A DNA stretch of 64,000 nt, from the NCBI RefSeq assembly GCF_000522505.1, contig NZ_AZMV01000004.1, forward strand, positions 248,001-312,000. Direction: 5' to 3'. Of the stretch, positions 44,636 through 55,282 are shown one piece after another. The notes under the pieces are model-generated. The model ran no database searches and had not been told where the DNA came from. It saw only the letters and a list, made by a program, of their open reading frames with translations. Origin of the DNA: Bifidobacterium moukalabense DSM 27321. GTDB lineage: Bacteria > Actinomycetota > Actinomycetes > Actinomycetales > Bifidobacteriaceae. A program made the position numbers and the translations under genes. How positions within the stretch are numbered: position 1 is the first letter of the stretch; every line of letters begins with the position of its first letter.

Positions 44636-46264
44636 TCAGTGGAAGAAATGGCGGGTACCGGTCACATACATGCTGACATTGGCCTTGCGGGCCGCTTCGA
44701 ACACCTCTTCGTCGCGGATGGATCCTCCGGGCTGCACGATGGCCTTGATCCCAGCCTTAATGAGAATCTCAGCGCCATCGGCGAATGGGAAGAACGCATC
44801 GGATGCGGCAACAGCGCCCTTGGTGCGATTGGCGCCATCAGCCAGCGTGTTGGCACGTTCGACCGACAGATTGGCGGAATCCACGCGATTGACCTGCCCC
44901 ATGCCGATGCCGACCGTCGCCTGATCATGGGCGATCAGGATGGCGTTGGACTTGACGCAACGGATGGCCCGCCACGCGAAGACCAGATCGTTGATGGTCT
45001 CGGCATCAGCCGGCTCGCCCGACACCAGCTTCCACGCGTCGGGATCGTCGCCGGGGGCATCGATGAGATCCGTGGACTGCACCAGCAGGCCTCCGTCGAT
45101 CTGGCGGAACTGGGTCTTGGATTTCGGCGGCTCGGCGACCTTGAGGATACGCAAGTTCTTCTTCTTTGTCTGCAGCAATTCGAGTGCCTGCGGATCATAA
45201 TCCGGTGCGACGATGACCTCGGTGAAAATCGGTCGGACGCTTTCGGCCATTTCGAGAGTGACCTTGCTGTTCGCGGCGATGACGCCGCCGTAGGCACTCA
45301 TCGGGTCGCATGCGTGGGCCTTCTTGTGGGCCTGCGCGACGGTGGCGCCGATGGCCAATCCGCATGGGTTGTTGTGCTTGACCACGGCTACGGCGATCTG
45401 GGGGGCGAAATCCCACACGGCACGCCAGGCGGCGTCCGCATCGACGTAGTTGTTATAGCTCATCGGCTTGCCGCCGAGCTGTTCGGCGTGCGCGAAACCG
45501 TTCCGGTTCAGCGGATCGAGATACAAAGCCGCCTGCTGATGAGGATTCTCGCCGTAACGCAGTACATGGGCTCGGTCCCAGGTGCGGGTGAATGCGCCGG
45601 GGAACTTGGCTTCATTCACCGCAGCCTCATCCTCGGCAGCGGATTGTTCGATGGATGCCGGCTTCGTCCAGTGTTTGGACGTCCATTCGTTGATGGTCGC
45701 ATCATAGGCCGCGGTATGTGCGAAGGCCTTGCCGGCGAGCCAACGGCGCTCATCAAGGGAAAAGCCCTTGCCGCTTTCGATGCGGGAAGCCACCAGAGCG
45801 TAGTCATTCGGATCGGTGATGATGGCGACGGTGGCGCTGTTCTTGGCCGCGCCACGAACCATGGAAGGACCGCCGATATCGATCTTTTCGATGGTGGCTG
45901 CCTCATCGGCCCCGGATCGTACGGTATCGGCGAACGGATACAGGTTCACCACCACCAAATCGAACGGTTTGATGCCGAACCGTTCCAGCTGAGCCGCGTG
46001 ATCCACATTGGTCATGTCGGCGAGGATGCCGGCATGGATGTGCGGATCAAGGGTCTTGACACGACCGTCAAGGCATTCCGGGAAGCCGGTGACCTCGGAG
46101 ACTTCGGTCACCTTGACACCCAGCTCGGCAAGGCGCTTGGCGGTGGAACCGGTGGAGACCACCTCGGTCCCAGCCTTGATGAACGCCTCGGCGAGTACCT
46201 CGATGCCTTCCTTATGGAAGACGGATACCAGAGCCCTCCGTATCTGTCGATTCGTTGTTGTCAC
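44636..46264 (-). CDS. purH: bifunctional AICAR transformylase / IMP cyclohydrolase
   Basis: PurH carries out the last two steps of purine synthesis, formylating AICAR and closing the ring to IMP. The N-terminal cyclohydrolase domain ([40 protein letters not shown]) covers about residues 1-150. The transformylase domain occupies the rest ([49 protein letters not shown]). Length is 542 aa. The start is GTG at 46264, with AAGGAGG seven to eight bases before it. It overlaps the upstream membrane-protein gene by 53 bases in another frame. Confidence 0.97.
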   Translation of the reverse strand: MTTTNRQIRRALVSVFHKEGIEVLAEAFIKAGTEVVSTGSTAKRLAELGVKVTEVSEVTGFPECLDGRVKTLDPHIHAGILADMTNVDHAAQLERFGIKPFDLVVVNLYPFADTVRSGADEAATIEKIDIGGPSMVRGAAKNSATVAIITDPNDYALVASRIESGKGFSLDERRWLAGKAFAHTAAYDATINEWTSKHWTKPASIEQSAAEDEAAVNEAKFPGAFTRTWDRAHVLRYGENPHQQAALYLDPLNRNGFAHAEQLGGKPMSYNNYVDADAAWRAVWDFAPQIAVAVVKHNNPCGLAIGATVAQAHKKAHACDPMSAYGGVIAANSKVTLEMAESVRPIFTEVIVAPDYDPQALELLQTKKKNLRILKVAEPPKSKTQFRQIDGGLLVQSTDLIDAPGDDPDAWKLVSGEPADAETINDLVFAWRAIRCVKSNAILIAHDQATVGIGMGQVNRVDSANLSVERANTLADGANRTKGAVAASDAFFPFADGAEILIKAGIKAIVQPGGSIRDEEVFEAARKANVSMYVTGTRHFFH

Positions 46265-47594
46265 CCTGCTCCTCCTTGTTGTTGATGGTCGAATTCACCG
46301 TGCGGGGAACGACGGTGAATTCACGTTTGACGGTGGTTGGCTCAGAGGACATGCCCCTGGCCTCCCGGATACGCCCCATGACGCAGCGTATCCCGAAAAC
46401 AGCGGCCACACCAACCAGCATGACAAGCCATGATGAGAACAGGCCCAATGCAGTTGGCTGACCGACCTTGCGAGTGGAAGCGACCACCTGCACTCCGATG
46501 TGCGCGAGGTGCTTCGTTCCCAAGGCTCCGTTCGACAGTGCGAACAGCACACTGCCCAATATGGCGACCAATGCGCTGGCAATGCAGAATGTGCCTGCCG
46601 AACAGGCGAATCCGGATATCATGCGCTTGACGTCGACCGGCTGGTTCGGCTTGCCGATACGCACGGCGAAGCCGCGATTGAACAGCATAATCGCCAATCC
46701 CGAGATCAGGCTCACCGCAAATGGAATGCACAGTAGGACGATGCGGACCCACGGTATGGACACGGCCTGCGGAAGTATGCCGAATGCCGGCAGCGCCGGC
46801 AGCGCGCTTCCCTGACCGCTCCACATGGTGAAGGATGCGAGGTCTCCTATGGCGAAACCGGAACCGAACAGCCATGACACGGCCCAGATCATGATATTGG
46901 GCAGCCATACGATAACCGCGATGGTGGTGAGAACGCGCGAGCCGGTCTGCATGCCGGAAAGCTCATAAAGATTCATCACTGCGGATCGACTGGAGAGACA
47001 CCAGTACAATACGGCGGCCAATCCCGCCATCAGGTAGATGCCGATCAGCAATACGCCCAAAATCGCGCCAATCGATATGGTCTTGCGAACCGGGGCGGAA
47101 ACGTGCGTCTGCACCTTGCCCAACAGTCGTCGAGTCAATTCGCTTCGTGGAATTGCGGCGACGGCATATCCTGTGACGAACACCAGGGCCGATTTCCATA
47201 TGATGCCGGTGAGCTGGTCCAGTAACGTCACCTCCGCACTGTGGGCGAATAGGACGTTCATCAGCACCCAGAACACCGACCCGGAAACGAATCCCCTGAT
47301 ATCAGTGCCGAAGCGTGTCGCGAACGAAGCGATCAGCGCAATCAGCAACACCGTCAGCAGTAGCGGGGTTATTGTCAGCGTGATCGCACCGGCTTGGAAG
47401 CCGACGCCCTGGCTGAGCAGAACAACTGCTTCAGTCAACGGTACGGAGAGGGCGGAAAGGTTGTCTCCGCCCTCCTCCATGGAAATGACCAGAAGCATCA
47501 GTGCGATATAGCAACCGAGGGCAACGGCGTAGACGATCATGGACGTTGCGGCGACGGCAAGCCCCTTCAACCAATACTTCAGGTGAGTCATCAT
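46212..47594 (-). CDS. multi-pass membrane protein, DUF6350-like
   Basis: The 460-aa product has about ten hydrophobic segments, from residues 5-30 ([20 protein letters not shown]) to 405-425 ([20 protein letters not shown]), and a polar C-terminal tail. It fits the actinobacterial family of unknown-function membrane proteins found beside purH and sucCD. The start at 47594 overlaps the sucD stop (ATGA), so translation is coupled. The 3' 53 bases overlap purH. No transporter motif is evident. Confidence 0.8.
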   Translation of the reverse strand: MMTHLKYWLKGLAVAATSMIVYAVALGCYIALMLLVISMEEGGDNLSALSVPLTEAVVLLSQGVGFQAGAITLTITPLLLTVLLIALIASFATRFGTDIRGFVSGSVFWVLMNVLFAHSAEVTLLDQLTGIIWKSALVFVTGYAVAAIPRSELTRRLLGKVQTHVSAPVRKTISIGAILGVLLIGIYLMAGLAAVLYWCLSSRSAVMNLYELSGMQTGSRVLTTIAVIVWLPNIMIWAVSWLFGSGFAIGDLASFTMWSGQGSALPALPAFGILPQAVSIPWVRIVLLCIPFAVSLISGLAIMLFNRGFAVRIGKPNQPVDVKRMISGFACSAGTFCIASALVAILGSVLFALSNGALGTKHLAHIGVQVVASTRKVGQPTALGLFSSWLVMLVGVAAVFGIRCVMGRIREARGMSSEPTTVKREFTVVPRTVNSTINNKEEQGDNNESTDTEGSGIRLP

Positions 47595-48514
47595 AGCGAG
47601 TTGGCAGCAAGCACCTCGCGCATGATCTCCGCAGTCTGTCCCGGAGTGCGTCCGACACGAATGCCGACGGCCTCCAACGCATCCTTCTTGTCTTGCGCGG
47701 TACCCTTGCCTCCGGAGACGATGGCGCCTGCATGACCCATCTGCTTGCCTTCCGGCGCGGTGAAGCCTGCAATGTATGCGACGACCGGCTTGGTCATGTG
47801 CTCGGCCGCCCACTTGGCGGCATCCTGTTCGGCACTGCCTCCGATTTCGCCGATCATGACGACGGCTTTGGTGGCGTCATCACTCTCGAATGCCTCCAGC
47901 GCCTCCAGCAAGGTGGTGCCGACGATCGGATCGCCGCCGGCACCGAGACATGCGGTAAAGCCGATATCGGACAGCTCACCCATCAGCTGGTAGGTCAGCG
48001 TACCGGATTTGGAGACCAGGCCAAGCGGGCCGCGGGAGACGATACCGTCCGGAATGATGCCGAGATTGCAACCCTTGGCGCCTTCGGACGATGGCAACGT
48101 GAGCAGACCCGGGCAATTCGGACCTACGACTCGCACACCCTTGCGCAGGGCGAGTTCGACGAAATAGGCGCTGTCCGCGACCGGAATGCCTTCGGTGATG
48201 ACCACAATCAGCTTGATGCCGGCTTCGATGGCTTCGACCACGGCGTCTTTGGCGAAGCGGGGCGGAACAAAAACCACGCTTGCCGTGGCGCCGGTGGCAC
48301 TTACGGCTTCGGCGCAACTGGCATATACATGAATGGTGGCATCCTCTCCGTTATGTGCGCCCGGGAATTCGACATCAAGCCCGGCCTTGCGTGCATTGAC
48401 GCCGCCAACGATGTTGGTGCCCGCCTTGAGCATACGGGCCGTATGGGTCATGCCCTGATGCCCCGTCATGCCCTGCACGATGACCGGTGCACCGTCTTCA
48501 ATGAAAAGCGTCAT
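47591..48514 (-). CDS. sucD: succinyl-CoA synthetase, alpha subunit
   Basis: The alpha subunit binds CoA and carries the phosphohistidine intermediate. It shows [19 protein letters not shown] near residue 15, [12 protein letters not shown] near 80, and [10 protein letters not shown] near 125. The phosphohistidine region is [23 protein letters not shown] near 255, with the catalytic His in MGHAGA. Length is 307 aa. It lies three bases after sucC and overlaps the next gene by four. Bifidobacteria lack a complete TCA cycle, so the enzyme presumably makes succinyl-CoA for biosynthesis. Confidence 0.97.
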   Translation of the reverse strand: MTLFIEDGAPVIVQGMTGHQGMTHTARMLKAGTNIVGGVNARKAGLDVEFPGAHNGEDATIHVYASCAEAVSATGATASVVFVPPRFAKDAVVEAIEAGIKLIVVITEGIPVADSAYFVELALRKGVRVVGPNCPGLLTLPSSEGAKGCNLGIIPDGIVSRGPLGLVSKSGTLTYQLMGELSDIGFTACLGAGGDPIVGTTLLEALEAFESDDATKAVVMIGEIGGSAEQDAAKWAAEHMTKPVVAYIAGFTAPEGKQMGHAGAIVSGGKGTAQDKKDALEAVGIRVGRTPGQTAEIMREVLAANSL

Positions 48515-48517
48515 GTT

Positions 48518-49714
48518 TCAGCGAACCTCCCTGCCGTTGTTGGCCGCGAGACGAGCGGCCTGCTGTGCGGCTTCTTCCATGGTCTGGGCGACATGCAGAT
48601 TGGCACGGTCGGCCTGTGCCAGGATCTCCAGGCCTTCGGCCGCCGCATTGCCGTCGAATCTAACGACGAGCGGCTTGGAGCTGCCCAACTTATCAAGTGC
48701 TTCGAGAATGCCTTTGGCCACCTGCTCGCAAGAGGTGATGCCGCCATATACGTTAATGAGCACGGACTCGACCTGCGGGTCGGATAGCACGATCTCCAGA
48801 CTGCTGCACATGACTTCCGAGGATGCGCCGCCGCCGATATCAAGGAAGTTGGCTGGCTTGACATTCGTGCCCTGATCCTCGCCGGCACCGGATACCGCAT
48901 CCAGCGAGCTCATGACCAGACCCGCGCCGTTGCCGATCACGCCGACGGATCCATTGAGATGCACATAGTGCAACCCATGTTCGCGGGCCTTTTGCTCGAA
49001 CGGATCGACATGCACCGGATCGGCAAAACGCTGCCAGCCGTCATGACGGAAGGCAGCATTGTCGTCGAGTGAGATCTTGGCATCAAGTGCGCATAGCGTT
49101 TTCGAGGACTCATCGTCCGGATCGCCGATTTTGGCGAGCGGATTGATTTCCACGAGAGTGGCGTCGTTCTCCTTGAAACAGCGCCACATCTTCAGCAGAA
49201 TCTGTGCCGCCTGATCGACATCGGCGTGGTAGAAGCCGATGCTTTCGGCCATCTTGGTGGCGGCTTCGATATCGAAATCCTCCAAGGCATCGATATGCAG
49301 GCGCTTGACGGATTCCGGATGCTCGCGGGCGATCTCCTCGACTTCGGTGCCGCCATTCGCGGTGGCGAGTACGTCAAAGTCCCTCGAGGTTCGGTCCACG
49401 GAAATGGATACGTAGTATTCGTGCAGAATGTTCTTGGCTTCAGCCACGAGCACGCCGCTGACCTTGTGTCTGTGAATGGTCATCGGCAGAATGTCTTCGG
49501 ACACCAGAATGGCTTCATCGCGGGTCTTGGCCAGTTTCACGCCACCGGCCTGACCACGGTGACCGATCTTCACCTGGGCTTTGACCACACAAGGATAGCC
49601 GATGTCTTCAGCAGCCTGTGCCACTTCATGAGAGTTCTGCGCGAACACGGCCTTCGGGGTCGGGATCCCCTGCTCTTCGAGCAGCTCCCTCGCCTGATAT
49701 TCATAGAGATCCAT
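48518..49714 (-). CDS. sucC: succinyl-CoA synthetase, beta subunit
   Basis: The beta subunit has an ATP-grasp nucleotide domain and holds the succinate site. Visible landmarks are MDLYEYQARELLEEQGIPTPK at the start, CVVKAQVKIGHRGQAGGVKL near residue 45, LVEINPLAKI near 195, GNGAGLVMSSLDAV near 265 and NVYGGITSCEQVA near 325. Length is 398 aa. It is the first gene of the sucC-sucD-membrane protein-purH run. GAAGTTCAT precedes the ATG (AAGGGAAGAAG ribosome site). Confidence 0.97.
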   Translation of the reverse strand: MDLYEYQARELLEEQGIPTPKAVFAQNSHEVAQAAEDIGYPCVVKAQVKIGHRGQAGGVKLAKTRDEAILVSEDILPMTIHRHKVSGVLVAEAKNILHEYYVSISVDRTSRDFDVLATANGGTEVEEIAREHPESVKRLHIDALEDFDIEAATKMAESIGFYHADVDQAAQILLKMWRCFKENDATLVEINPLAKIGDPDDESSKTLCALDAKISLDDNAAFRHDGWQRFADPVHVDPFEQKAREHGLHYVHLNGSVGVIGNGAGLVMSSLDAVSGAGEDQGTNVKPANFLDIGGGASSEVMCSSLEIVLSDPQVESVLINVYGGITSCEQVAKGILEALDKLGSSKPLVVRFDGNAAAEGLEILAQADRANLHVAQTMEEAAQQAARLAANNGREVR

Positions 49715-49766
49715 GAACTTCTTCCCTTTATGACTACTAATTGGTTGTTAGATGATGATGGAGGTA

Positions 49767-50348
49767 TCAGGCGGGCATGGTGACCAGAGAACTGGTCGGG
49801 CAGTCCCCCAGGGATTCGATGCCATGAATGCCCAATAGCTCCATGACGAAGCTGAAACCGACCACTTTGCCGCCGCACTTCTCAACAAGGCTCCGCGCCG
49901 CATTGGCAGTGCCGCCGGTTGCAATCAGATCGTCCACGATCAGGACACGGGCGCCTTCATGAACGGAACCGGTTTCGATTTCCACGGTAGCCTGTCCATA
50001 TTCCAGATCGTAGCTCTGCTTCACGGTTTCCGGTGGAAGTTTGCCAGCCTTGCGCACCGCGACGAATCCCTTGCCCAAACGCACTGCAAGGGCCGGTCCG
50101 AACAGGAAACCACGTGCCTCGAGCCCCGCCACAAGATCGAAGGAATCGGCATCGACCGGAAGCGCCGCCTCCAGTGCATTCATCAGGATGCCCAGCGCGC
50201 GTGCATCGGCAAGAACGGGCATGAAATCACGAAAGACGATGCCTTCCTTAGGAAAGCCCGGAATCGAACGAATCAGTGAAACGAGATATTCGGCATCTTC
50301 GTCCCCGACCTTGCCCAGCCCGGCGACTGCAATATCCGATTGTGCCAT
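49767..50348 (-). CDS. apt: adenine phosphoribosyltransferase
   Basis: Apt salvages adenine to AMP with PRPP. The substrate region FPKEGIVFRDFMPVL lies near residue 30, VAGLEARGFLFGPALAVRLG near 70, and the PRPP loop RVLIVDDLIATGGTANAA near 130. The 193-aa length is normal. The ATG at 50348 has GGAGAAGGAAACCACC upstream; a longer frame has no further conserved sequence. In mycobacteria apt follows secD-secF after yajC, but here it lies directly after yajC with a terminator between. Confidence 0.95.
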   Translation of the reverse strand: MAQSDIAVAGLGKVGDEDAEYLVSLIRSIPGFPKEGIVFRDFMPVLADARALGILMNALEAALPVDADSFDLVAGLEARGFLFGPALAVRLGKGFVAVRKAGKLPPETVKQSYDLEYGQATVEIETGSVHEGARVLIVDDLIATGGTANAARSLVEKCGGKVVGFSFVMELLGIHGIESLGDCPTSSLVTMPA

Positions 50349-50405
50349 GACGGTGGTTTCCTTCTCCCTAGTTTGTGGCAATTATATGATTCACCCATGA
50401 ATGAA

Positions 50406-50441
50406 AACGGCGAAAATCCCAAAAACGAGATTTTCGCCGTT
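50406..50441 (-). terminator. terminator after yajC
   Basis: A perfect 13-bp stem (AACGGCGAAAATC with GATTTTCGCCGTT) encloses a 10-base loop. On the minus strand it follows the yajC stop by 14 bases and runs into TTTTCATT. Confidence 0.9.
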
Positions 50442-50454
50442 CATTGCACAGATA

Positions 50455-50883
50455 TCAGGCGTTCTTCGGCTCCGCCTTGGACTCTTCGGCGGCCGTCTCG
50501 GCCTCTACGACCTGCGGCAGCCCGTCATTCACGTTTTCGATCGGTTCCTGGGCAACCTGACCATCGCTCTCCTGCGGCAGCGGATTGCCATCCTCATCGA
50601 CCTCATCATCGTGCACGTACGCCGGACGAACGTATTCGCGGTTGATGGCATTGAAGGCGAAACGCAGCAGGGAGCCCTCGGAGTCGATAACGATCTCCTC
50701 GTATTCGGTGTCGACGGAGACGACCTTGCCGATAACGCCACCGATGGTGATGATTTCAGTGCCCGGCTGCAGATTCGCGCGGAAATCCTGACGTTCGGCC
50801 TGCTGCTGCTTGGCCTTGCGGGATTGCAGGAACATCATGCCGAACATCATGACGACGATAACGATTAGAATTGCGTATTCCAA
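50455..50883 (-). CDS. yajC: preprotein translocase accessory protein YajC
   Basis: YajC is a small single-pass inner-membrane protein associated with the Sec translocon. The 142-aa product has one helix at residues 2-19 (EYAILIVIVVMMFGMMFLQS), followed by the conserved RQDFRANLQPGTEIITIGGVIGKVV, and an acidic C-terminal extension rich in Glu and Ala. The SecD and SecF genes that normally follow are absent here. The start at 50883 has AAGGAG at a suitable distance. Confidence 0.93.
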   Translation of the reverse strand: MEYAILIVIVVMMFGMMFLQSRKAKQQQAERQDFRANLQPGTEIITIGGVIGKVVSVDTEYEEIVIDSEGSLLRFAFNAINREYVRPAYVHDDEVDEDGNPLPQESDGQVAQEPIENVNDGLPQVVEAETAAEESKAEPKNA

Positions 50884-50940
50884 AGCAAAACTCCTTGAAG
50901 GTGGGGCACTCGGTGGGACCGTTCGTCCAGAACACAGAGT

Positions 50941-52029
50941 CTATGCCAGCTTACTGACATCAAGCTGGGAATCGTCGGGACTAAGACCGAGATGCTCCCA
51001 GGCCCTGCGTGTCGCCACACGACCCTTGGGAGTCCTGATAAGGAATCTTTCCCGTACCAGATACGGTTCGCAGACGGTCTCCACGGTCTCCGACTCCTCG
51101 CCGACCATGGCGGACAGGTTGTTCAATCCCACCGGCCCGCCATTGAAGTTGGTGACGATGGCCTTCAACACGGCGATATCGAGCCGATCAAGCCCCTCGG
51201 TATCGATCTGATACAGTGCGAGGGCTTCCTTGACGTCATCGGGATGCACCGATTCAAGATCATGCACGATGGCCCAATCCCTGACACGACGAAGCAGTCT
51301 GTTGGCGATACGTGGCGTGCCACGGGAGCGCACGGCCAGCTGGTGGGCCGATCCGTTCTCAAGACGGACACCCAGCACGGAGGACGATCGTTCGATGAGC
51401 TTTTCGAGTTCCTCATGAGGATAAAAATCAAGATGTGCGGTGAAACCGAAACGTGCACGCAATGGCGAGGGCAACATACCCTCACGCGTGGTCGCTCCGA
51501 TAACCGTGAAGCGGGGCAGGGTCAACGGGATGGACGAGGCGCCAGGCCCTTTGCCCACCATCACATCGACGCGGAAATCCTCCATGGCGATGTACAGCAA
51601 CTCCTCGGCCGCGCGGGGCAGACGATGAATCTCATCGATGAACAGCACCTCGCCGGCATCCAGGGAACTGAGGATTGAGGCGAGATCGCCGGCATGCTGG
51701 ATGGCCGGTCCGGAAGTGACGCGAATCGGCACGCCAAGCTCATTGGCCACGATCATCGCCAAGGTGGTCTTGCCCAGGCCCGGAGGCCCGGCAAGCAGGA
51801 TGTGATCGGGTGGCACCTCACGCTTGCGCGCCGCGTCGAGAAACAGCTGAAGCTGGGCTTTAAGGCGTGGTTGGCCAATGAAGCCATCAAGTATATGCGG
51901 ACGCAGCTCTTCGTCACTGACCGGCTCGTTGCCGACCGGAGAAGCCGACACCATACGCAGGGATTCCTCATTGGCACCGGTATTCGACTGCTCGAATGCG
52001 GAGTCGTTCGTCATGATGATTCCGTTCAC
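50941..52029 (-). CDS. ruvB: Holliday junction branch-migration ATPase RuvB
   Basis: RuvB is the hexameric AAA+ motor that drives branch migration with RuvA. It shows [20 protein letters not shown] (Walker A) near residue 78, [16 protein letters not shown] (Walker B) near 127, the arginine-finger region [14 protein letters not shown] near 190, and the C-terminal winged helix [20 protein letters not shown] ... [17 protein letters not shown]. Length is 362 aa. The ATG overlaps the ruvA stop by four bases. Confidence 0.97.
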   Translation of the reverse strand: MNGIIMTNDSAFEQSNTGANEESLRMVSASPVGNEPVSDEELRPHILDGFIGQPRLKAQLQLFLDAARKREVPPDHILLAGPPGLGKTTLAMIVANELGVPIRVTSGPAIQHAGDLASILSSLDAGEVLFIDEIHRLPRAAEELLYIAMEDFRVDVMVGKGPGASSIPLTLPRFTVIGATTREGMLPSPLRARFGFTAHLDFYPHEELEKLIERSSSVLGVRLENGSAHQLAVRSRGTPRIANRLLRRVRDWAIVHDLESVHPDDVKEALALYQIDTEGLDRLDIAVLKAIVTNFNGGPVGLNNLSAMVGEESETVETVCEPYLVRERFLIRTPKGRVATRRAWEHLGLSPDDSQLDVSKLA

Positions 52030-52643
52030 CTACCTCGGTCCAGCGACGCCAATGCGAGTTTCAACACACGCGGTACGTTCTCGTCGCTTAAAGGCGTTGT
52101 GATTCCATTGCTCCTGCATACCTCCTGAACGGCGTGCAGGGCGTCCTGCTGACGCCAACCCAGTGAGATCAGCCTTCGACTACCTGTTCGGAGCCGGTGT
52201 CCTCCGGCTGACTGGCGACGGACGCCGCAGTCTCGATCTGGCTGAGATCGATGGAACCTTTGAGTTCGAGAATGATCTTCTGCGCACCCTTCCTGCCGAG
52301 TCCCGGCGCTTTGGCAAGCGCGGTGGCGTCGCCTTCGGCGACGGCATGGGCCAAACGGTGCGGGGGGCAACGTGGAAAGCAGGGAAAGCGCCACTTTGGG
52401 ACCGATGCCGCTGACTTTCTGCAGTTGCAGGAACATGCGTTTCGAAGCGGGGGTCAGAAAGCCGAACAGGGTGATGGCGTCCTGCGAAACGCTTAGTGAG
52501 GTATAGACCCTGACTTCCTGGCCCGCGTGCATGGAAGCCAGATCGGCGGAGGGCATCCTGGTCTCGTAGCCGATTCCGCCTACCTCAATCAAAGCCGAGA
52601 CCGTATCGACGGACTCGACCCGGCCATGTAACATGCCTATCAC
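52026..52643 (-). pseudogene. ruvA: Holliday junction DNA helicase subunit RuvA, two compensating frameshifts
   Basis: RuvA recognises four-way junctions. Reading from GTG at 52643 (AAGGAG eight bases upstream), the first 120 codons are normal: domain I MIGMLHGRVESVDTVSALIE and the helix-hairpin-helix KVSGIGPKVALSLLSTLPP. After a C6 run (52362-52367) the frame is lost. One fewer C restores HRLAHAVAEGDATALAKAPG and ILELKGSIDLSQIE. A second break near 52173 needs one extra base to reach LISLGWRQQDALHAV and the C-terminal RuvB-binding domain. An intact RuvA would be about 205 aa. Since flanking genes are normal, sequencing error is a serious possibility; otherwise it is inactivated. Confidence 0.85.
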
Positions 52644-52687
52644 TGTGGTGTCTCCTTCGCCAGCATATAGAACATCTGTTCGATAGT

Positions 52688-53269
52688 CTACATGCCTCTG
52701 CGGACGCCCTGCCTGCGTGCGGCCTTCTGGGCGGCCTTGGCCCACTGCCGCTGTGCAGCGGTCAGGTGCTGTTCGCGTTCACCGCCCTGCAGGGCACCCG
52801 CCGGGCGGAGCGCATGGCAGATGGCGATGGCCAACGCATCGGCGGCATCAGCCGGCTTGGGCAGAGTATTCAGTCCCAGCATGCGTGCGACCATGCGCTC
52901 CATCTGGATTTTCTCGGCCTTGCCGTTGCCGGTGATGGCCATCTTCGACTCAGTGGGCGTGTGCAATGCCACTGGAATTCCCCGCTGTGCGGCGGCCAGC
53001 ATCGCGAGCCCCGCGACTTGCGCTGTGCCCAGCACGGTATTGCGGTTCTCCTGTGCGAATACCCGTTCGATGGATACCGTATCCGGGGCGAATCGTTCAA
53101 TCTTCTCGACCAGACCGTCGTAGATGGCCAACAGGCGCAGGTCCTGCGACATCTTCGGATCGGAGCGCACCACATCCACGTGAATAAACGAAAGCCGGCG
53201 GTATGCGCCGGCTTCGATCACGCCGACCCCGCACCGTGTCAGCCCGGGGTCAACGCCAAGAATGATCAC
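52688..53269 (-). CDS. ruvC: Holliday junction resolvase RuvC
   Basis: RuvC cuts Holliday junctions in complex with RuvAB. Its RNase H-like fold shows the first catalytic aspartate in [13 protein letters not shown], the glutamate in [11 protein letters not shown] near residue 68, and the C-terminal pair in [14 protein letters not shown] near 145. The last 35 residues are a basic tail ([19 protein letters not shown]). Length is 193 aa. It is transcribed just after yebC (6-base gap) and before ruvA. Confidence 0.95.
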   Translation of the reverse strand: MIILGVDPGLTRCGVGVIEAGAYRRLSFIHVDVVRSDPKMSQDLRLLAIYDGLVEKIERFAPDTVSIERVFAQENRNTVLGTAQVAGLAMLAAAQRGIPVALHTPTESKMAITGNGKAEKIQMERMVARMLGLNTLPKPADAADALAIAICHALRPAGALQGGEREQHLTAAQRQWAKAAQKAARRQGVRRGM

Positions 53270-53275
53270 GTTTGG

Positions 53276-54031
53276 CTACTCCGCGTCAAGCTGGGCCATC
53301 ACTTCGTCGGAAGCGGTCCAGTTCGAGTAGATGTTCTGAACGTCGTCCAGGTCGTCGAGGTTGTCGATGAGTTTGGAGACCTTCTGGGCGTCCTCGAGAT
53401 TCAGTTCGACCTCGTTCTTCGGCATCATGACCAGATCGGCGGAATCATAATCGAAACCGGCGTCCTGCAGTGCCTTACGCACGTCGATCATCTCGGAAGG
53501 ACCGGTCACGACGGTATAGACTTCACCGTCTTCGGTCACGTCCTCGGCACCCGCCTCGGCGGCCTTCTCGAACAGATCATCGAAATCAACGCCTTCGGCG
53601 GGAACGATGATCTGGCCCTTGCGCTCGAAGTTGAAGCTCACGGAACCGGTGGTGGCCAGGGAGCCGTTGCCCTTGGTCAGGGTGGAACGAACCTCGGCCG
53701 CCGCACGGTTACGGTTGTCGGTAAGGCATTCGATGATCAGGCCGACGCCTGCAGGAGCATAGCCCTCGTACACGATGTCTTCGTAATTGGCGCCGCCGGC
53801 TTCCTCACCGGAACCGCGCTTGACGGCGCGCTTGATGTTGTCGGCCGGCATGGAGGCCTTCTTGGCCTTATAGATGGCGTCGTACAGCGACGGATTACCG
53901 TCAGGATCGCCACCGCCCATGCGCGCTGCGATTTCGATGTTCTTGATCAGCTTGGCGAACAGCTTGCCACGCTTCGCGTCGATGGCGGCCTTCTTGTGCT
54001 TGGTGGTCGCCCACTTGGAATGACCTGACAT
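53276..54031 (-). CDS. yebC: YebC/PmpR family transcriptional regulator
   Basis: The 251-aa protein has the family start [20 protein letters not shown], followed by [20 protein letters not shown], then [19 protein letters not shown] and the acidic C-terminal part. YebC-type proteins bind DNA or act in translation of proline-rich motifs. It sits upstream of ruvC, as in most bacteria. AGGAGC precedes the ATG. Confidence 0.96.
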   Translation of the reverse strand: MSGHSKWATTKHKKAAIDAKRGKLFAKLIKNIEIAARMGGGDPDGNPSLYDAIYKAKKASMPADNIKRAVKRGSGEEAGGANYEDIVYEGYAPAGVGLIIECLTDNRNRAAAEVRSTLTKGNGSLATTGSVSFNFERKGQIIVPAEGVDFDDLFEKAAEAGAEDVTEDGEVYTVVTGPSEMIDVRKALQDAGFDYDSADLVMMPKNEVELNLEDAQKVSKLIDNLDDLDDVQNIYSNWTASDEVMAQLDAE

Positions 54032-54084
54032 AATGCTCCTAGGCAGGTTGCGGATGTTTCAAACGAAATGATTCTAAAGCGGTT

Positions 54085-55278
54085 CTACGACAATACGCGC
54101 GCATAGACATGCAAAACGCGGTTCACCACGGCATTCCAATCGAAATCCCTTGACCTTCGCTCCCCCTCGGCGGCAAGATCGGCGCGTTTGGCGTCATCGG
54201 CCAACAGATGGCAGATGACATCGGCGCAGGATGTCGCGTCCCCGTTGGCAAACAGCGCAGCGCTTCGTCCATTCTGGCTCACGGCGCGGAACGCACTCAG
54301 GTCCGAAGACACCACCGGGCATGAAGCGCTCATGGCCTCCGCCAAAACTATGCCGAAGCTTTCGCCACCGGTTTGCGGGGCGACGTACAGACTGAGGGAA
54401 CGATAGAAACGAGCTTTGTCGTCTTCCGAAATGCGACCCAGGAATTCGAAATGTTCCAGCAGCCGCCCTGAGGGGTCCAGCCGTCTGACCATGCGCCTGC
54501 CGTCGTCCTCCCCATCTCCGGCACAGAGAAAACGGGCGTATGGATATTGTCCCAACACCTGCTGCGCCGCGGCCGCGAACACGGCGAATCCCTTGCGTTC
54601 CTCCCCCATGCGACCCAGGAACCCGATGGTCGGGGCCTGGACGTTGCCCGTCCATCGTGGGTCAGGTACGGCTGAGGCGAATTGGTCATGGTAAATGCCA
54701 TTCGGTATCACCGTGCGCTCGACGGATTCCGGCAGATAATGCTCGGCCGTCTGCCGCGCCGCGTCACTGACGAAGATGGCTTCGTCAAGAGGTTCGAGAT
54801 ATCGATGCAGGTAGCGCTCGAAAACCTTCAGGCCGAATGGGTACGGATCGAGCGAGGCATGGAAGGTGCCGACCAACGGCGGATGTCGATGCATGGTGAA
54901 CGGCTTGTGACTCAATGATGGCGCCTCAGGCTCATGCAGATGTACCAGATCGAAATGCCCCTGCCGGATCCAGCGTCGTGTCTGCAGTCCAGCAATGAGA
55001 AAATAGCTCAGATGTGCTACGGAACCGTTGTACGGAATGGCGAATGACGAGCCATTGGTGTGCACCCACAGCGGCATGTCCTTGGTGCGTCTGCCCGGAG
55101 CGAACACCTGTACGTCATGCCCACGGCGAATCAGCTCGTTCGTGAAATCTCTGATATGGAATTGCACGCCTCCCGGCGTCTCGAACGCATATGGCGAGAT
55201 GATGCCAATGCGGAGTTTGCGTCCGTTCAGGGAATCGCCGCCATGTTCTTCTTCATCGGATTCAGCCATACCCTGCAT
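54085..55278 (-). CDS. phosphatidylinositol mannosyltransferase PimA-like (GT4)
   Basis: This GT-B family 4 glycosyltransferase transfers mannose from GDP-mannose to phosphatidylinositol in the PIM pathway. The acceptor domain starts KLRIGIISPYAFETPGGVQF, and the donor domain has TIGFLGRMGEERKGFAVFAA and the E-x7-E region PQTGGESFGIVLAEAM. Length is about 397 aa. The start is uncertain; ATG 55278 and ATG 55269 both lie close to the patA stop (55283) without a strong ribosome site. Its order after patA and PIP synthase matches the mycobacterial PIM cluster. Confidence 0.85.
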   Translation of the reverse strand: MQGMAESDEEEHGGDSLNGRKLRIGIISPYAFETPGGVQFHIRDFTNELIRRGHDVQVFAPGRRTKDMPLWVHTNGSSFAIPYNGSVAHLSYFLIAGLQTRRWIRQGHFDLVHLHEPEAPSLSHKPFTMHRHPPLVGTFHASLDPYPFGLKVFERYLHRYLEPLDEAIFVSDAARQTAEHYLPESVERTVIPNGIYHDQFASAVPDPRWTGNVQAPTIGFLGRMGEERKGFAVFAAAAQQVLGQYPYARFLCAGDGEDDGRRMVRRLDPSGRLLEHFEFLGRISEDDKARFYRSLSLYVAPQTGGESFGIVLAEAMSASCPVVSSDLSAFRAVSQNGRSAALFANGDATSCADVICHLLADDAKRADLAAEGERRSRDFDWNAVVNRVLHVYARVLS

Positions 55279-55282
55279 TCTC

